A stretch of 64,000 nucleotides of DNA from Molossus alvarezi (taxonomy: Eukaryota; Chordata; Mammalia; Chiroptera; Molossidae), in contig CM073898.1 in assembly GCA_037176705.1 (NCBI GenBank), positions 40,365,488 to 40,429,487 of the forward strand, written 5' to 3'. Each line of letters begins with the position of its first letter. Positions within the stretch are counted from its first letter, which is position 1. Below are positions 45,439 to 57,839 of the stretch, piece by piece. The notes below the pieces were generated by a model that did not search any database, had not been told where the DNA came from, and saw nothing but the letters and a program-made list of their open reading frames with translations. The translations under genes were made by a program, and so were the position numbers.

Positions 45439-48400
45439 ATGGCAATAAATAAGTACATATCAATAATCACCTTAAATGTAAATGGATTGAATGCTCCCAT
45501 AAAAAGACAGAGTAGCTGATTGGATAAGAAAGCAGGACTCATCTATATGTTGTTTACAAGAGACCCACCTCTCAACAAAAGACTCACATAGGTTGAAAGT
45601 GAAGGGATGGAAAAAAATTTTCCAAGCAAATGGAAAGGAAAAAAAAGCTGGGGTAGCAATTCTCATATCTGATAAAATAGATTTCAAAATGAAGACCATA
45701 ACTAGAGACAAAGAAGGCCACTACATAATATTGAAAGGATCTATCCAACAGGAAGATATAACCTTGATAAACATATATGCACCCAATATAGGAGCACCAA
45801 AATATATTAAAAATCTTCTGGAGCACTTCCAAGGAGAAATCGACAACAATACAATCATAGCAGGGGACTTCAACACCCCGTTGACAGCATGGGATAGATC
45901 CTCTAGGCAAAAAATTAGCAAGGAAACAGAGACTCTAAATGAAGCACTAGACCAAATGGATTTAATAGATATCTACAGAGAATTACACCCCAAAACTACA
46001 GAATACACATTCTTCTCAAGTGCACATGGGACATTCTCAACGATAGGCCACATAATAGGACACAAACTAAATCTCTACAAGTTCAAGAAGATTGAAATCA
46101 TATCAAGCATCTTCTCAGATCACAATGGCATGAAATTAGAAATCAATTGCAACAAGAACATGCAAAGACATTTGAAAACATGGAGGCTAATTAGCATGTT
46201 ATTAAACAATGCATGGGTTACCGACGAGATCAAGGAAGAAATTAAAAACTTCCTCGAAACCAATGAAAGTGAACACACAACAACACAAAATCTAAGGGAT
46301 GCAGCAAAAGCAGTTCTGAGAGGGAAGTTCATAGCACTACAGGCCTACATCAAGAAACAAGAAAAATTTCTAATTGACTGTCTAACCTCACAACTTAAAG
46401 AATTAGAAAGCAAACAAAAAGAAAACCCCAGAGCAAGTAGAAGAAAGGAAATAGTAAAGATCAGAGCAGAAATAAATGACATGGAGACCAAAAAAACAAT
46501 TTAAGGGATCAATGAAACAAAGAGCTGGTTTTTCGAAAAGATAAACAAGATTGATGGACCCTTAGCTAGACTCACCAAGAAACAAAGAGAGAGAACCCAA
46601 ATACACAAAATCAGAAATGAAAGAGGAGAAGTAACAACCAACACCACGGAAATACAAAAGATCGTTAACAACTACTATGAACAACTATATGGCAACAAAT
46701 TCGACAATCTAAGAGAAATGGACAAATTTCTAGAAACACACAGTCTCCCAAAACTGGACCTGGAAGAGATAGAAAACTTGAACAGACCAATAACAATTAA
46801 GGAAATAGAAGAGGTAATCAAGACTCTCCCAGCAAACAAAAGCCCAGGCCCAGATGGCTTCACAGGGGAGTTTTACTGAACATTCATAAAAGAACTAACA
46901 CCCATTCTCCTCAAACTATTTCAAAAAATTCAAGAAGAAGGAAGACTTCCAAACACGTTCTATGAGGCCAGCATAATTCTAATTCCAAAACCAGAAAAAG
47001 ACACTACGAAGAAAGAAAACTACAGGCCAATATCCCTGATGAACACAGACGCCAAAATCCTGAACAAAATACTAGCAAATCTGATCCAGAAATACATCAA
47101 AAAAATTATTCACCATGACCAAGTGGGATTCATGCCAGGGATGCAAGGCTGGTACAATATTCGCAAATCAATAAATGTGATACACCACATAAACAAAATG
47201 AAGAATAAAGAATAAAAACCACATGATCATATCAATAGATGCTGAAAAAGCATTGGACAAAATCCAGCATCCATTTCTGATAAAAACGCTCAGCAATGTG
47301 GGAATAGATGGATCATATCTCGACATAATAAAGGCCATATATGAAAGACCTACAGCCAACATCATACTCAATGGACAGAAAATAAAAACATTTCCATTAA
47401 GAATAGGAACAAGACAGGGATGTCCACTTTCACCACTCTTATTTAACATTGTACTGGAAGTCTTAGCAATAGCAATCAGACATGAAGAAAAAATAAAAGG
47501 GATCCAAATTGGAAAGGAGGAAGTGAAACTGTCATTACTTGCAGATGACATGATATTATACATAGAAAACCCTAAAGACTCCATCACAAATCTACTAGAC
47601 CTAATAAATGAATTTGGCAAAGTAGCAGGATACATAATTAAAGTCAAGAAATCGACGGCATTCTTGTACATCAATGATGAACTCACAGAAAGAGAAACTG
47701 AAAAAACAATCCCATTTACCATCGCTCCAAAAAAATTAAGATACCTAGGAATAAACTTAACCAAAGAAGTAAAGGACCTATTTGCAGAAAACTACAGGTC
47801 ATTGAAAAAAGAAATAGAGCAAGATATAAAAAAGTGGAAGCACATACCCTGTTCATGGATGGGAAGAATTAACATCATTAAAATGTCCATACTACCCAAA
47901 GCAATCTATAGATTCAATGCAATCCCCATCAAAATACCAACGACATATTTCATAGAACTAGAATAAATACTTCAAAAGTTCATATGGAACCAAAAAAGAC
48001 CCCGAATAGCCACAGCAATCTTGAAAAAGAAGAACAAAGTAGGTGGGATCGCAATACCAGATATCAGGTTATACTACAAAGCGACTGTAACCAAAACAGC
48101 CAGTACTGGCACAAGAACAGGCGTATAGACCAGTGGAACAGAACTGAAAACCCAGAAATGGACCCAAGGCAATATGCTCAATTAATATTTGTCAAAGGTG
48201 GCAAGAGCATACAATGGAGTAAAGATAACCTCTTTAGTAAATGGTGTTGGGAAAATTTGACAGCTACATGCAAAAAAATGAAACTAGACCATCAACTTAC
48301 ACCATACACAAAAATTAACTCAAAATGGATAAAAGACTTAAATGTGACTCACGAATCCATAAAAATCCTAGAAGAAAATGTAGGCAACAAAATTTCGGAC

Positions 48401-49266
48401 ATCATACGGAGCAGAATTTTCACTGATACATCATCTAAGGCTACAGAAACAAAGGAAAAAATGAACACATGGGACTACATCAAACTAAAAAGCTTCTGCA
48501 CAACAAAAAAACAATCATCAAAATGGAAAGGCATCCCACTGTATGGGAGAACATCATTGCCAATGATGTATCAGATAAGGGGTTAATTTCCAATATATAT
48601 AGAGTGCTCATACAACTCCACAAAAGGAAGACAAAGAACCCAATTAAAAAATGGGCAGAGGAGCTGAATAGACACCTCTCCAAAAAGGACATACAAATGG
48701 CCAAGAGACATATGAAGAAATGCTCAACATCACTAATCATCAGAGAGATGCAAATTAAAACAACAATGAGGTATCACCTCACACCTGTCAGAATGGCCAC
48801 CATGAACAAATCATCAAACAACAAGTGTTGGCGAGGGTGTGGAGAAAAGGGGACTCTAGTACACTGCTGGTGGGAATGCAGACTGGTGCAGCCGCTGTGG
48901 AAAACAATATGGTGTTACCTCAAAAAATTAAAAATTGAACTTCCATTTGACCCAGTGATCCCACTTCTAGGAATATACCCTAAGAAGCCTGAAACACCAA
49001 TCAGAAAGAATATATGTACCCCCATGTTCATAGAAGCACTATTTACAGTAGCTAAGATCTGGAAACAGCCCAAGTGTCCATCAGTAGACGAATGGATAAA
49101 AAAGCAGTGGTACATATACACAATGGAGTACTCTGCAGCGGTAAGAAAGAAAGACCTCTTATCCTTTGAGACAACATGGGGGGACCTGGAAAGTATTATC
49201 CTAAGTGAAAGAAGCCAAGCAGAAAAAGACAAATACCACATGATCTCACTTATATACGGAATATAA
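45439..49266 (+). pseudogene. L1 ORF2 (endonuclease-reverse transcriptase), many lesions
   Basis: ORF2p nicks target DNA and copies RNA by target-primed reverse transcription. ATG at 45439 begins the endonuclease (LNVNGLN, QETHL, GDFNT, SDHN). The reverse transcriptase follows ([13 protein letters not shown] near 47410; catalytic box LADD at 47538-47549, usually FADD). The C-terminal cysteine motif C-x3-C-x7-H-x4-C is at 48826-48879. Breaks in order: a 2-base loss near 45511 giving TGA 45517; TAA at 46502; TGA at 46877; a 7-base duplication GAATAAA at 47203-47216; TAA at 47964; 1-base losses near 48091 and 48509. In the endonuclease, the expected Asp of the 'IDHI' motif is Gly (codon GGC 46046-46048). 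It is clearly inactive. Confidence 0.94.
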
Positions 49267-49522
49267 TGAACATAACAGTCTGAGGAATACAGTAGACCCA
49301 GAAACATGGAAGTAGGGCACAGACTGACATCCCTCAGAGGAGGAGGTGGGCAGGGGGGGAAGAGATAAACCACAGAACTTATATGCATGTAAGCATGACC
49401 AATGGACATGGACAACTAAGCCAGGGACGGGGCTGGGGTGGGGTAGGGAGGGGGGTGCCAATGGGGTAAAAAAGGTAAAATATCTGTAACAAAAAAATAA
49501 ATTAAAAAAAAATGTGATTATG

Positions 49523-50130
49523 TAATTAACTATTTTGAATAAAATTATCTTTATATTCATATGCTCAGAGATTTTAAGAAGAGAGGTACAAAAAGGATCA
49601 GAGGATTGTTGCAGTGGACACAGTGGTTTCTCCTGTTCCAGAAGGAGATGATGTATGTATTGCTTGGAGACCTCAGGAGGTCTAGACAACAGCATAGGGA
49701 CCGACGTAGTTAGTTTGATGGAAGCTGGGTACGTTGGGAGGACTCCAGATGTACTGATCTTCCAATTCTCAATGCCCAGTAACACACCTCCATACTAAAA
49801 AATGGATGTGTCTCTTGGTTAAAACTATGTATTTATTTTTCACTAGACTATTTTAAATGTATTATTTTAATTGCTCATTTATCCATTTTCTATAAGTATG
49901 TTTGGAATGCTCACCTTGGGACTGAGCCCAGTGTTTTGTATGATAATTATATACTGTGTTTTGGGAACAACTTACTCTGTGGTAAGTTAATAGAATCATG
50001 AAAAACCAAGAGGTTCTGTGGACACAGAAATTTGGAGATGCTGTAATCAACAAATGTCAGTCATTCTGGTATTTAGAAATTGTAATGCACTGAGAGGAAG
50101 ATATGAAACATCAGCAAAGGAGGAGGGGGA
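49523..50130. other. No recognised feature
   Basis: Single-copy sequence following the L1. Nothing supported. Confidence 0.4.
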
Positions 50131-50149
50131 TAAAAAAGAAAGAAAAGGA

Positions 50150-50406
50150 GCCCCGGCCGGTTTGGCTCAGCGGTTAGAGCATTGGCCTGTGGTCCAGAGA
50201 GACCCGGGTTCGGTTCCTGCTAAGGGCATGTACCTCGGCTGCAGTTTGTCCTTGGCTCTGGTTGGGTCATGCGGGTGGCAACCACTCGATGTGTCCCTTT
50301 CACGTCGATGTTTCTCTCTCTCTCCTCCTCCTCTGTCTCCCTCCTGCTCTCTCTGAACAAAAAACAAAAAAAATGTCCTTGGGTGAGGATAAAAAAAAAG
50401 AAAAAA
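50150..50406 (+). mobile_element. VES-type SINE
   Basis: Head CCCCGGCCGG (first C changed), intact A and B boxes, CT block, hairpin CCTTGGGTGAGG and an A-rich tail. Purine-rich duplications (AAAGAAAGAAAAGGA) flank it, though the exact borders blur with the tail. Confidence 0.9.
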
Positions 50407-50419
50407 GAAAGAAAGAAAA

Positions 50420-52180
50420 GGAAAACAACACAGAATCAATATTGAATAAAAGTATCTCTCAAGACTTGTGTTCTACGTATCATACCTGTGGAAATCTGTA
50501 CTAATGCTTGATCATAAGCTTTAGTGAAATGTGATAATTATCTTAGTTTCTAAAATGTTATTAATGAAGAAATGAAAAAGTAAATAGAAAAAAATATATA
50601 TTCTCCCTACCAAGTATACTGCCAAAGAAATAATAAGATTACAGGCTGTGTCTCCATGCCCTCAAAATCCTCTAAAACTGGGATGGAAGGCCAAGTAAGA
50701 GCAATGTTACCTTGATATACATTCTAACAGTACAGTGTGAAAAACATGGGAGGAGAAAGGGTAATAGAGTCAAGTGTCCAGTAAAATTTAATCATTAGCA
50801 AATAAAAAGGGTGATTATGAAATTTTGGGACTAAGAATACAAGCGTACATTTAAATTCAAAGGAAAATAACAAAATCTTATAACTCTTACTATATAACAT
50901 GATATTTACCCGAAGAAAGCTATAGTTTTTTAAGATATTTGCAGGATTTAAATGTTAATTGTTTTCATAAATGTTCCATGTGATGAATATTCAAGTTTAA
51001 GTAACTTTGGAAAGGAAATATACAGGATAAAACCAGTCAGGATATTATTTATTCTACTTCACATAATTCCATTCTACCTGATTGGAAGGGATTAGAAATG
51101 CATGTACTTTACTGATCCTCTTGGTGTGAAAAATGCACTTTTCCACATGGTCGGTACCTTACATACTTTCTTAGTTTTGGCTCCAGAAATTGTAAACAGC
51201 TCACTTTGGGGAAAAGCTATGTTGCGCCAAAGAAAATGAATATTTCCATCTAATACTCCTTTCTATTAGTTTTTAAAATTTTTAAATTTTAAGTTTATAG
51301 TATTAAGCTACCTAAAATATCTCAAGAGACAGTATTTATGGTAGCTTTATTTTGCTTCTAGTTGTCACTGTATGAATACTATTAAAATTGAATTAAAGTG
51401 ATAAAGAACAGTCAGATCTAATTTCAAGGAAATCACACAAGTGTTGATAACCACAGGAAGTCAGAACACTACACCAGCATCGTGAAAAGGTGGAAGAAAG
51501 GGCTTCTTCTACCAAGTCATTGCTAATTCATTGGCATTACTACTTGGTGTTGACCTACTCCTTCTTTGTAATGTGAATACTTCACTCTTAGAATTCATTT
51601 CTCTACTCCAGACACCCTCCCCCCGCGACACACACATCTGTACCCTCCCCCAAAATACAAAAAGTAAATACACATGCACCAAGATGACAAGAGAAAGTCT
51701 AGACTCTCTACAAGGTAATATTTTTTTCCAAGTATTAAAAACATCAAAAGGCTGAAGGTATATATCCAGAAAATGATTATATATGTGAATGAAACCAATG
51801 GATGAAATTGGTTGAGTGTTTTCTTTAAATTTTGGGGGAAATCTGCCTAACTAGTAGTGTAGAGGTGAAGAATAAGAAGCTGAGATCACATCTGAAAATG
51901 AACAGCAGAGTTGATCAACAGGAAGAAAAAAGTACAAGCACATAAGAAGGGCACTGACTATACTGAATTGAATTTTTTCTACTCTGACAGAGTAGAGCAT
52001 TAAAAATATCACTCTTACAGTTATTATTACTCTGATCACCATCACTACTAACTGCAGTTAATGTAAACAAAATAAACATGGAATCTCAGCACTAAATGAT
52101 AGCTCTGCAAATCACATGTCACCATAATTCAGTACATTCTATATACTGAATGTATCACAAAATTTATTATTTATTCCACA
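50420..52180. other. No recognised feature
   Basis: AT-rich single-copy DNA of about 1.8 kb without a supported gene or repeat. Confidence 0.4.
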
Positions 52181-52198
52181 TTTATTAGGCAACATTCT

Positions 52199-52419
52199 CC
52201 TTTTTTTTCCAAATAGTTTTCTTTATTGATTTTAGAGAGAGATGAAGGGAGAGGGAGAGATAGAAACATTGATGAGAGAGAACCCTGATTGGCTGCCTCC
52301 TGCATGCTCCCCACTGGAGATTGGGCCCACAATCTGGGCATGTGCCCTGACCAGGAATCAAACCAGTGACGTCTTGGTGCATGGGTTGATGCTCAACCAG
52401 TGAGCCACACCAGCCGTGC
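52199..52419 (-). mobile_element. Classical VES SINE, minus strand
   Basis: Same lineage as 29146-29387: TTTATTGATTTTAGAGAGAG near the 3' end and GCATGCTCCCCACTGG in the body. Diverged duplications TAGGCAACATTCT / TAGGAAGCATTCT at 52186-52198 and 52420-52432 suggest an older insertion. Confidence 0.88.
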
Positions 52420-52671
52420 TAGGAAGCATTCTTATATACTTTCAAGTCAGAAGAAAACTGAGATGATTTAAGATTTCTAGTCTCTCATCATTTGTAAGAT
52501 TAAAGGTGTTTGTTTATTTGCTTATTTGTGGTTTTGCCTTCAATAAATTGATTTAATCAATGGGGGAATATTTACATTCCTCAATGATTTTTTTACAGAT
52601 GTGAGACCCAAAATGAACTTGACAGAAATTACAAAATAATAGTAGTAATTAACACATCAAATAGATTTACA

Positions 52672-52775
52672 TATTTAATATTCACAACAACACTTTGAGG
52701 TGTGTATTGTTGTGGTATTCTCATTTCAGCTATGAGAAAGCTGAGGCACAGAATATATAAGCCTAGAAATCAAGC
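52672..52775 (+). repeat. MIR
   Basis: 'TTCACAACAACACTTTGAGGTGTGTATTG' followed by 'GAGAAAGCTGAGGCACAG' is the MIR core in order. Confidence 0.7.
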
Positions 52776-52779
52776 AAGA

Positions 52780-54430
52780 AAAGAGAAATTAAAAAAAAAA
52801 AAAAAAGGTGAACTTAAATATTCCAGAAACAGATATTTAACCTATCAAACTGGCTTCTTCAAGTTACAAATAACTTCAGGAACATGTAAAATTTTGGAAA
52901 GCATCCTTATTAAATTTTCCCAGAATTGGAAGATGTCTCTCGGGAAGGCACTCACAGTTTCCACACTAAGGCCTACGGCTTCTTGGCTGATTGCCGTAGG
53001 GCTATGCCCTGCCCTGTAGACATCACTATGAAATTCTCTGACCTTGCTTATGACAGTAGATGCTACACACAAAAAGGTCACATGGGATCAAAAAGGCATT
53101 ACTTTGCCTAAGATGAACTTTTATTTTCTTCTTTCTGATTAGTTTTCACTGGGCCCATTTCCCAGGAGTGGAGCATTTACCACAGCTATAGAAATCAAGA
53201 GAGTTAGAAGAGAGCTTTTTACCTCCTTTTCTGTTACTTAGAGGGAGATATCAGAGTAATTGTTTATAAACAAGACTAAAACGAATGGTCTATCCCACTG
53301 AGCCTACATGTGTTCATATTCTTTAGAGCTATATCAAAGCAACATCTGACATTGTCATGTCTGTAATTTTTGTCTTTACCTTCCCAATTTCAGCATTGTG
53401 CATTCTTACCAGATGAAAAACAGGGAGCATGCTAGCCTAGAAAAGAATAGATGAGACGACTTAAAATAAGGAAGTCATAATAATGCCCAAAGCTGAAGAA
53501 ATTAAAGGAGATCAAAACTGGCAGATGTTCATTACACTTTAGTATAATATTACAAAATTCAATAAATACAAAGACCGAAGAGAAAACAAGAAATGATAGG
53601 TAAAAATGTATATTATTCTTTAAAATAACCTCGATGAACTGGAAACTAAAATAATAATGAATGTCCACAGCAATTGAACAATAAGATACTTTTGATCAGG
53701 ATGAGTGGGGAGGTAGAGCCCTAGCGAAAAAGGGTAATGAGATTGGGTGTCTTGTTTGTTTGTTTGTTTGTTTGTTTGTTTTAATGCTGAGAGAAACTTG
53801 AACATAAAAGGCAGATAAAGACAGAGAGGAGGGTGATGGGGTTGTCACCCATAGCAGAGGTTTTGGATGGGAGGAGGGACATTATTCCCAAGAAAACCCA
53901 AGTGAAGCAGGGCAGCCTGATTGGATGAAGATGTACAGGAATGTTAGTGACAGTGAGACAATTAAGAGACTTCATACTTACTGGATTCAATAGTCATTAG
54001 GAAACAAGAGCCAGGGACATTCGCTGAAGGTGTGGCAGGGCTGAAAGGTGTGGCAGGGACATAAATGACCAGTTGAAGGAGAAGTTTCCAAGAAAACCTG
54101 AGCGCACAAGTCTGGATAATGAACATATAATGACTTCAGGACAAACGATTGTGAATCTTTGCCTTCAAGACTTAGCAACATGGGTTTAAGGACTGAAGAC
54201 ATGAACTGTTGGATTTATACAAGGTTGTTAATACTTTTCTAGACACAAGTGGGTATTTTGGGGTCATTTGTGCTAAATTCAATAAGGAAAATAAATGAGA
54301 AAAGTTAAATGCAAAGTATCTGTAGCTTTGGCTTCTGTTGAAATGTGCTTCAGCAGCCATCCGTAAGGAGTGCCCCTAACCTCTCTGAAATCACACCTTG
54401 TACCTCTATAACTAATAAGCCAGAATCACA
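52780..54430. other. Mostly single-copy; (TTTG)n at 53752-53782
   Basis: It contains a TTTG run of about 31 bases and the small hairpin described under findings (52969-53003). No gene is supported. Confidence 0.45.
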
Positions 54431-54439
54431 GGGTGATTA

Positions 54440-54645
54440 TTTGCATGGGCACTGTGCTTGGTTTCAAGCCCTGCCTCTTTCCAGCTGTGTAATGTAGATC
54501 AGTTTCTAAATTGCTCAGTTTACTTACCTTTAGCATGGAAATAAAAATAATTGTCTTCATTATCACATGAATATTCACTGAGCTAATACCTAAAACAGTG
54601 CCTGCCTGGTTACATTAAACATTCTATAAATGTTGATACTAATCA
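54440..54645 (+). repeat. MIR, nearly full length
   Basis: 'CAGCTGTGTAATGTAGATCAGTTTC', 'GCTCAGTTTACTTACC', 'GAGCTAATACCTAAAACAGTGCCTGCC' and 'TTCTATAAATGTTG' follow the MIR order from core to 3' end. Confidence 0.72.
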
Positions 54646-54829
54646 AACTTTATGACAGTCACTTTCTTAAATTCAATGCAATCTCCAAATGATGAAAGCA
54701 GAAAGTTAAACATATGCAAAGAATAAAGCCAGGAAATAATTATTTGATTTTTCTATTAATGTGATAAATAATATGTGGAGTATTCCACCTCTCAATTCCA
54801 TTAACTACTGAATGAGAATAAGGTTCAGG

Positions 54830-55330
54830 TTTAATTTTTAAAAAGCAGCTAATTTGCTCCACTAGTGACAGAACCTATTAACTTATTGCCACTTACTCCA
54901 TTTCTTTACACATGGACAAAATCTTAATTCAATGCTGAATATAGCTGTTCCAATGGCTAAGCGTTGTTTTATCATCAGCTCATTAGATCAGTTTTAAAAT
55001 TTTCTGCTGAAATATGATGTTTAAATGGCAAAGGTCTGCATATGCTAGGTAGAGCAGGGTAGTGAAATTTGAAAAGAATGTTCTTTCTCTGCTAATCAGA
55101 AGTAATGAGGTGTTTAATTAAGAATGATTGGCACACCCTTATACCCATTCAGATGGCAAGAGAATAAGCGATCAATTCCTAAATGCCTGATGTTCCCCTC
55201 TGTTTCATTTGACCACTAGTCTTGGAAAAGCATGTGGTTTTATGGTGGGTTGAAGAGGTGACCTTGCAGTTGTGCTCTGAGTAATTGGACCAGCAACCCC
55301 AACAGCACCATTAGAAATGTAAAATTGCAG
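54830..55330. other. Candidate conserved noncoding sequence
   Basis: A repeat-free, balanced stretch with homeobox-like words (GTTTAATTAAG near 55110, GCTAATC near 55091) and no coding frame. Calling it conserved is a guess from its texture; no alignment was possible. Confidence 0.25.
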
Positions 55331-57220
55331 ATCATATTTTAGACCTATCTAGACAGTTCTGTATTTCAACAAGATGACTGGGGATCTGCATGCAGGTTAG
55401 TTTGTGGAGCCCTGCATAGTGAAGAAGAAGCTCATACTTTCTGGGAAAGTGAAGGCTGAATTAAGGTCTCAGCATTGTGCCCTTTTCCATTCCTTTGGCT
55501 TCTGACTTACTAAAAAGACTGTTAAAGCAGATCTGAGAAATGTGAGAACAAGTCAGGAAGGCACTCCATCATACCTGCCTCCACATGACCTCTCTTTCCC
55601 CTGATCCAAGTAAAAAAGAGTCTTTGTGTTCACATATCCCCCTGACCTTTACTTTCCTCATAAAGTGATATATTTTTGGTTGAAGAAATAGGATGCTTAG
55701 GCTGTGGGTACCAGTACAACTCATCAATTTTAGCAACCACCGCTTTGAAACAAAATAATAAAATATGACTGAACCTACAGTTCAAAGACCAGGGATAATT
55801 TTTCCTATGACAAGAACATTTTTTAGACCCTCAAGTTTGTACTGGGTAATATGTGCTTTATCAATAAAGACAGTGGTTTCGTCAGGTTGTCAGCCAAGGG
55901 GATTTAAGAGAATAAGGAGGGATGGGACAACATAGCCCAAACGTATTTGTTTAAAGTTATGAACTAAGAATTCCTTGTTTTATTTGTTTCACTGGCCTGG
56001 AAAATCTTCACTTTTAGTAGAGAAGAGGGAATAATGAATTTGGTTTTCAGAACAAGATTTGAGATTAGAATTGAACTTGAAACGGCACTAATCATTTCAA
56101 ATGTCTTTTTAAATGATAAATCAACTCCTTATTTTGAAGTATTTCATAAAACTAAAGTCCCACAATGGAATGTGAACAAAATTTTTCTTCATCAAGTGCA
56201 AGTAGCATATGTCTGAAGTAATTTTTAAATGGTATTTTTCTCTTGGGGACCAGGGTCTTTAAATACAGCAAATAGTGGATTTCCTATTGCTCTACTGTAT
56301 CAATTCCTAAAACTACATTATGTTATCTGTATTACTGTGAAGATGAATTGAACATTTTAAGATGCTAACCCATTTTTCTAGCCTTGATATATCTTCTGTG
56401 GATTAATTTCCATCTCAAAATACACTTTGAAACTCAAGGTTAAGAAACAATTTGAGAAAAACAAAGAAACCCAAGGTGAATAAGATTTAAAAAGTAGCAT
56501 GATCATGAATAATTTGTAGTAGTTACTCTGCAGTTTTATTATCCTACCCATTGAGAATTTAGAAGTTAGATCATCAGACTTTAGGGAGTAAAGAAATATT
56601 GGAGAATTGGGGTTGAATGCTCACATTATAAGGCTAATCCAAACACTATACTACATGGTATTTGGGAGCAGTGCTCCTCAGCCCTGGGAGAAATGCAGAG
56701 TACAGACCCACTCTAGCCCAACTGAATCAGAATCATTGCGGGCGGGGGGGTGGGGGGGTGGCCTATTCAACAATATTAAAAACAAACAAACAAAAAACTC
56801 TCCAGGTAACTACAGAGTTGAGATCTATTTCAATCTGTTGGAGGACATTTATGGACTTAGTAGTTGATGTATATAAAAGGCAATTCTAACTACACATTTC
56901 TAACAAGGAAAATTCTATCTATTTATTGTACATAATGTCTGGATATAAGTTTCAAGTGGGTAAAAGTCATCTTACAAGGCTGTGATAATAAAATCTATTG
57001 GTAAGTGAAATACTGGTTTAATATATAAAAAGTACATCCTGATGAAATGTAAGGACACATTTCTTTTTGGGGAAATTACAAATGTCATTGTTTCTCACTA
57101 GTGCAATTAAAATTGTATTGCCTCTTAAACTTTATACAAGGGAGAATATAATCTTATAAATGTCCTTCTAAGAAAAATAGAACACAACTTTCAACTTACA
57201 CCGCTCCACCCACAACATAA
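55331..57220. other. Mostly unassigned; possible MER5-like piece at 56,660-56,860
   Basis: 'AGCAGTGCTCCTCAGCCCTGG' with 'CAACTGAATCAGAATCATTG' near 56665-56735 hints at a MER5-like MITE, followed by a G-run at 56740-56760. Otherwise single-copy. Confidence 0.35.
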
Positions 57221-57230
57221 AAATATACAG

Positions 57231-57498
57231 CCCTGGCCAGTTTGGATCAGCGGTTAGAGCGTTGGCCTGCGGTCCGGAGAGACCCGGGTTCGGTTCCCGC
57301 TAAGGGCATGTACCTCAGTTGCAGTTTGTCCCCGGCCCTGGTTGGTCTTGCGGGTGGCAGCCACTCGATGTGTCCCTTTCACATCGATGTTTCTCTCTCT
57401 CTCTCTCTCTCTTCCTCTCTCTCCCTCCCACTCTATCTGTACAAAAAATAGAAAAATGTCCTCGGGTGAGGAAAAACAATTTAAAAAAAATATATATA
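57231..57498 (+). mobile_element. VES-type SINE at the edge of a Tigger MITE
   Basis: Clean copy with a CpG-rich head (GGTCCGGAGAGACCCGGGTT), CCTCGGGTGAGG hairpin and an A then TA tail. ATATACAG occurs on both sides; its last three bases are the first three of the Tigger element. Confidence 0.92.
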
Positions 57499-57504
57499 TA
57501 TATA

Positions 57505-57834
57505 CAGCTGACCTTGAATAACATGGGGATGGGGAACATCAACCATGGTGCAGTCAAAACTCCACATACAACTTTTGACTGCCCCAAACTTGACTACTAA
57601 TAACCTGCTGTTGACCAGAAGTCTTACTGATAACATAAAGTTAACACATATTTTGTATGGTATGTGCATTATATAGTGTATTCTTACAGTAAAGTAAGCT
57701 AGAAAAGAGAAAATGTTATTAATAAAATCATAAGGAAGATAAAATACATTTATAGTACTGTACACATTTATTGAAAACAATCCATGTATAAGTGGACCTG
57801 TGCAGTTCAAACCATGTTGTTCAAGGGTCAACTG
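57505..57834. mobile_element. Tigger-type (TcMar) MITE, 330 bp
   Basis: The left end is CAGCTGACCTTGAATAACA. The right end in reverse complement is CAGTTGACCCTTGAACAAC. TA dinucleotides flank it at 57503-57504 and 57835-57836. The interior is the common mammalian pogo/Tigger-like deletion product. An open minus-strand frame of 116 codons spans it but is not a transposase. Confidence 0.78.
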
Positions 57835-57839
57835 TAACT

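Larger units (their letters stand above)
43708..49508 (+). mobile_element. Full-length young L1 retrotransposon (5.8 kb)
   Basis: A complete element: GC-rich 5'UTR (43708-44513), ORF1 (44514-45393), a 45-base gap, ORF2 (45439-49266), and a 3'UTR with a G-rich tract and an A-rich end. Exact 14-bp duplications flank it. Full length, perfect duplications and high similarity to two neighbours point to a recent insertion. Even so, both ORFs carry several lesions, so it cannot move on its own now. The 5'UTR should contain the pol II promoter of the family. Confidence 0.96.

Noticed and set aside
45593..46504. 303-codon frame as an intact host endonuclease gene
   Set aside because: It is the N-terminal L1 ORF2 endonuclease region between a frameshift and a stop, with the expected L1 neighbours on both sides.
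57231..57310. Possible functional tRNA genes at the SINE heads
   Set aside because: The A and B boxes derive from a tRNA, but the heads lack a proper cloverleaf, continue into SINE bodies and have target duplications.
57481..57831. 116-codon minus-strand frame over the Tigger MITE
   Set aside because: It is a reading of a noncoding deletion-derived MITE and lacks any transposase motif.
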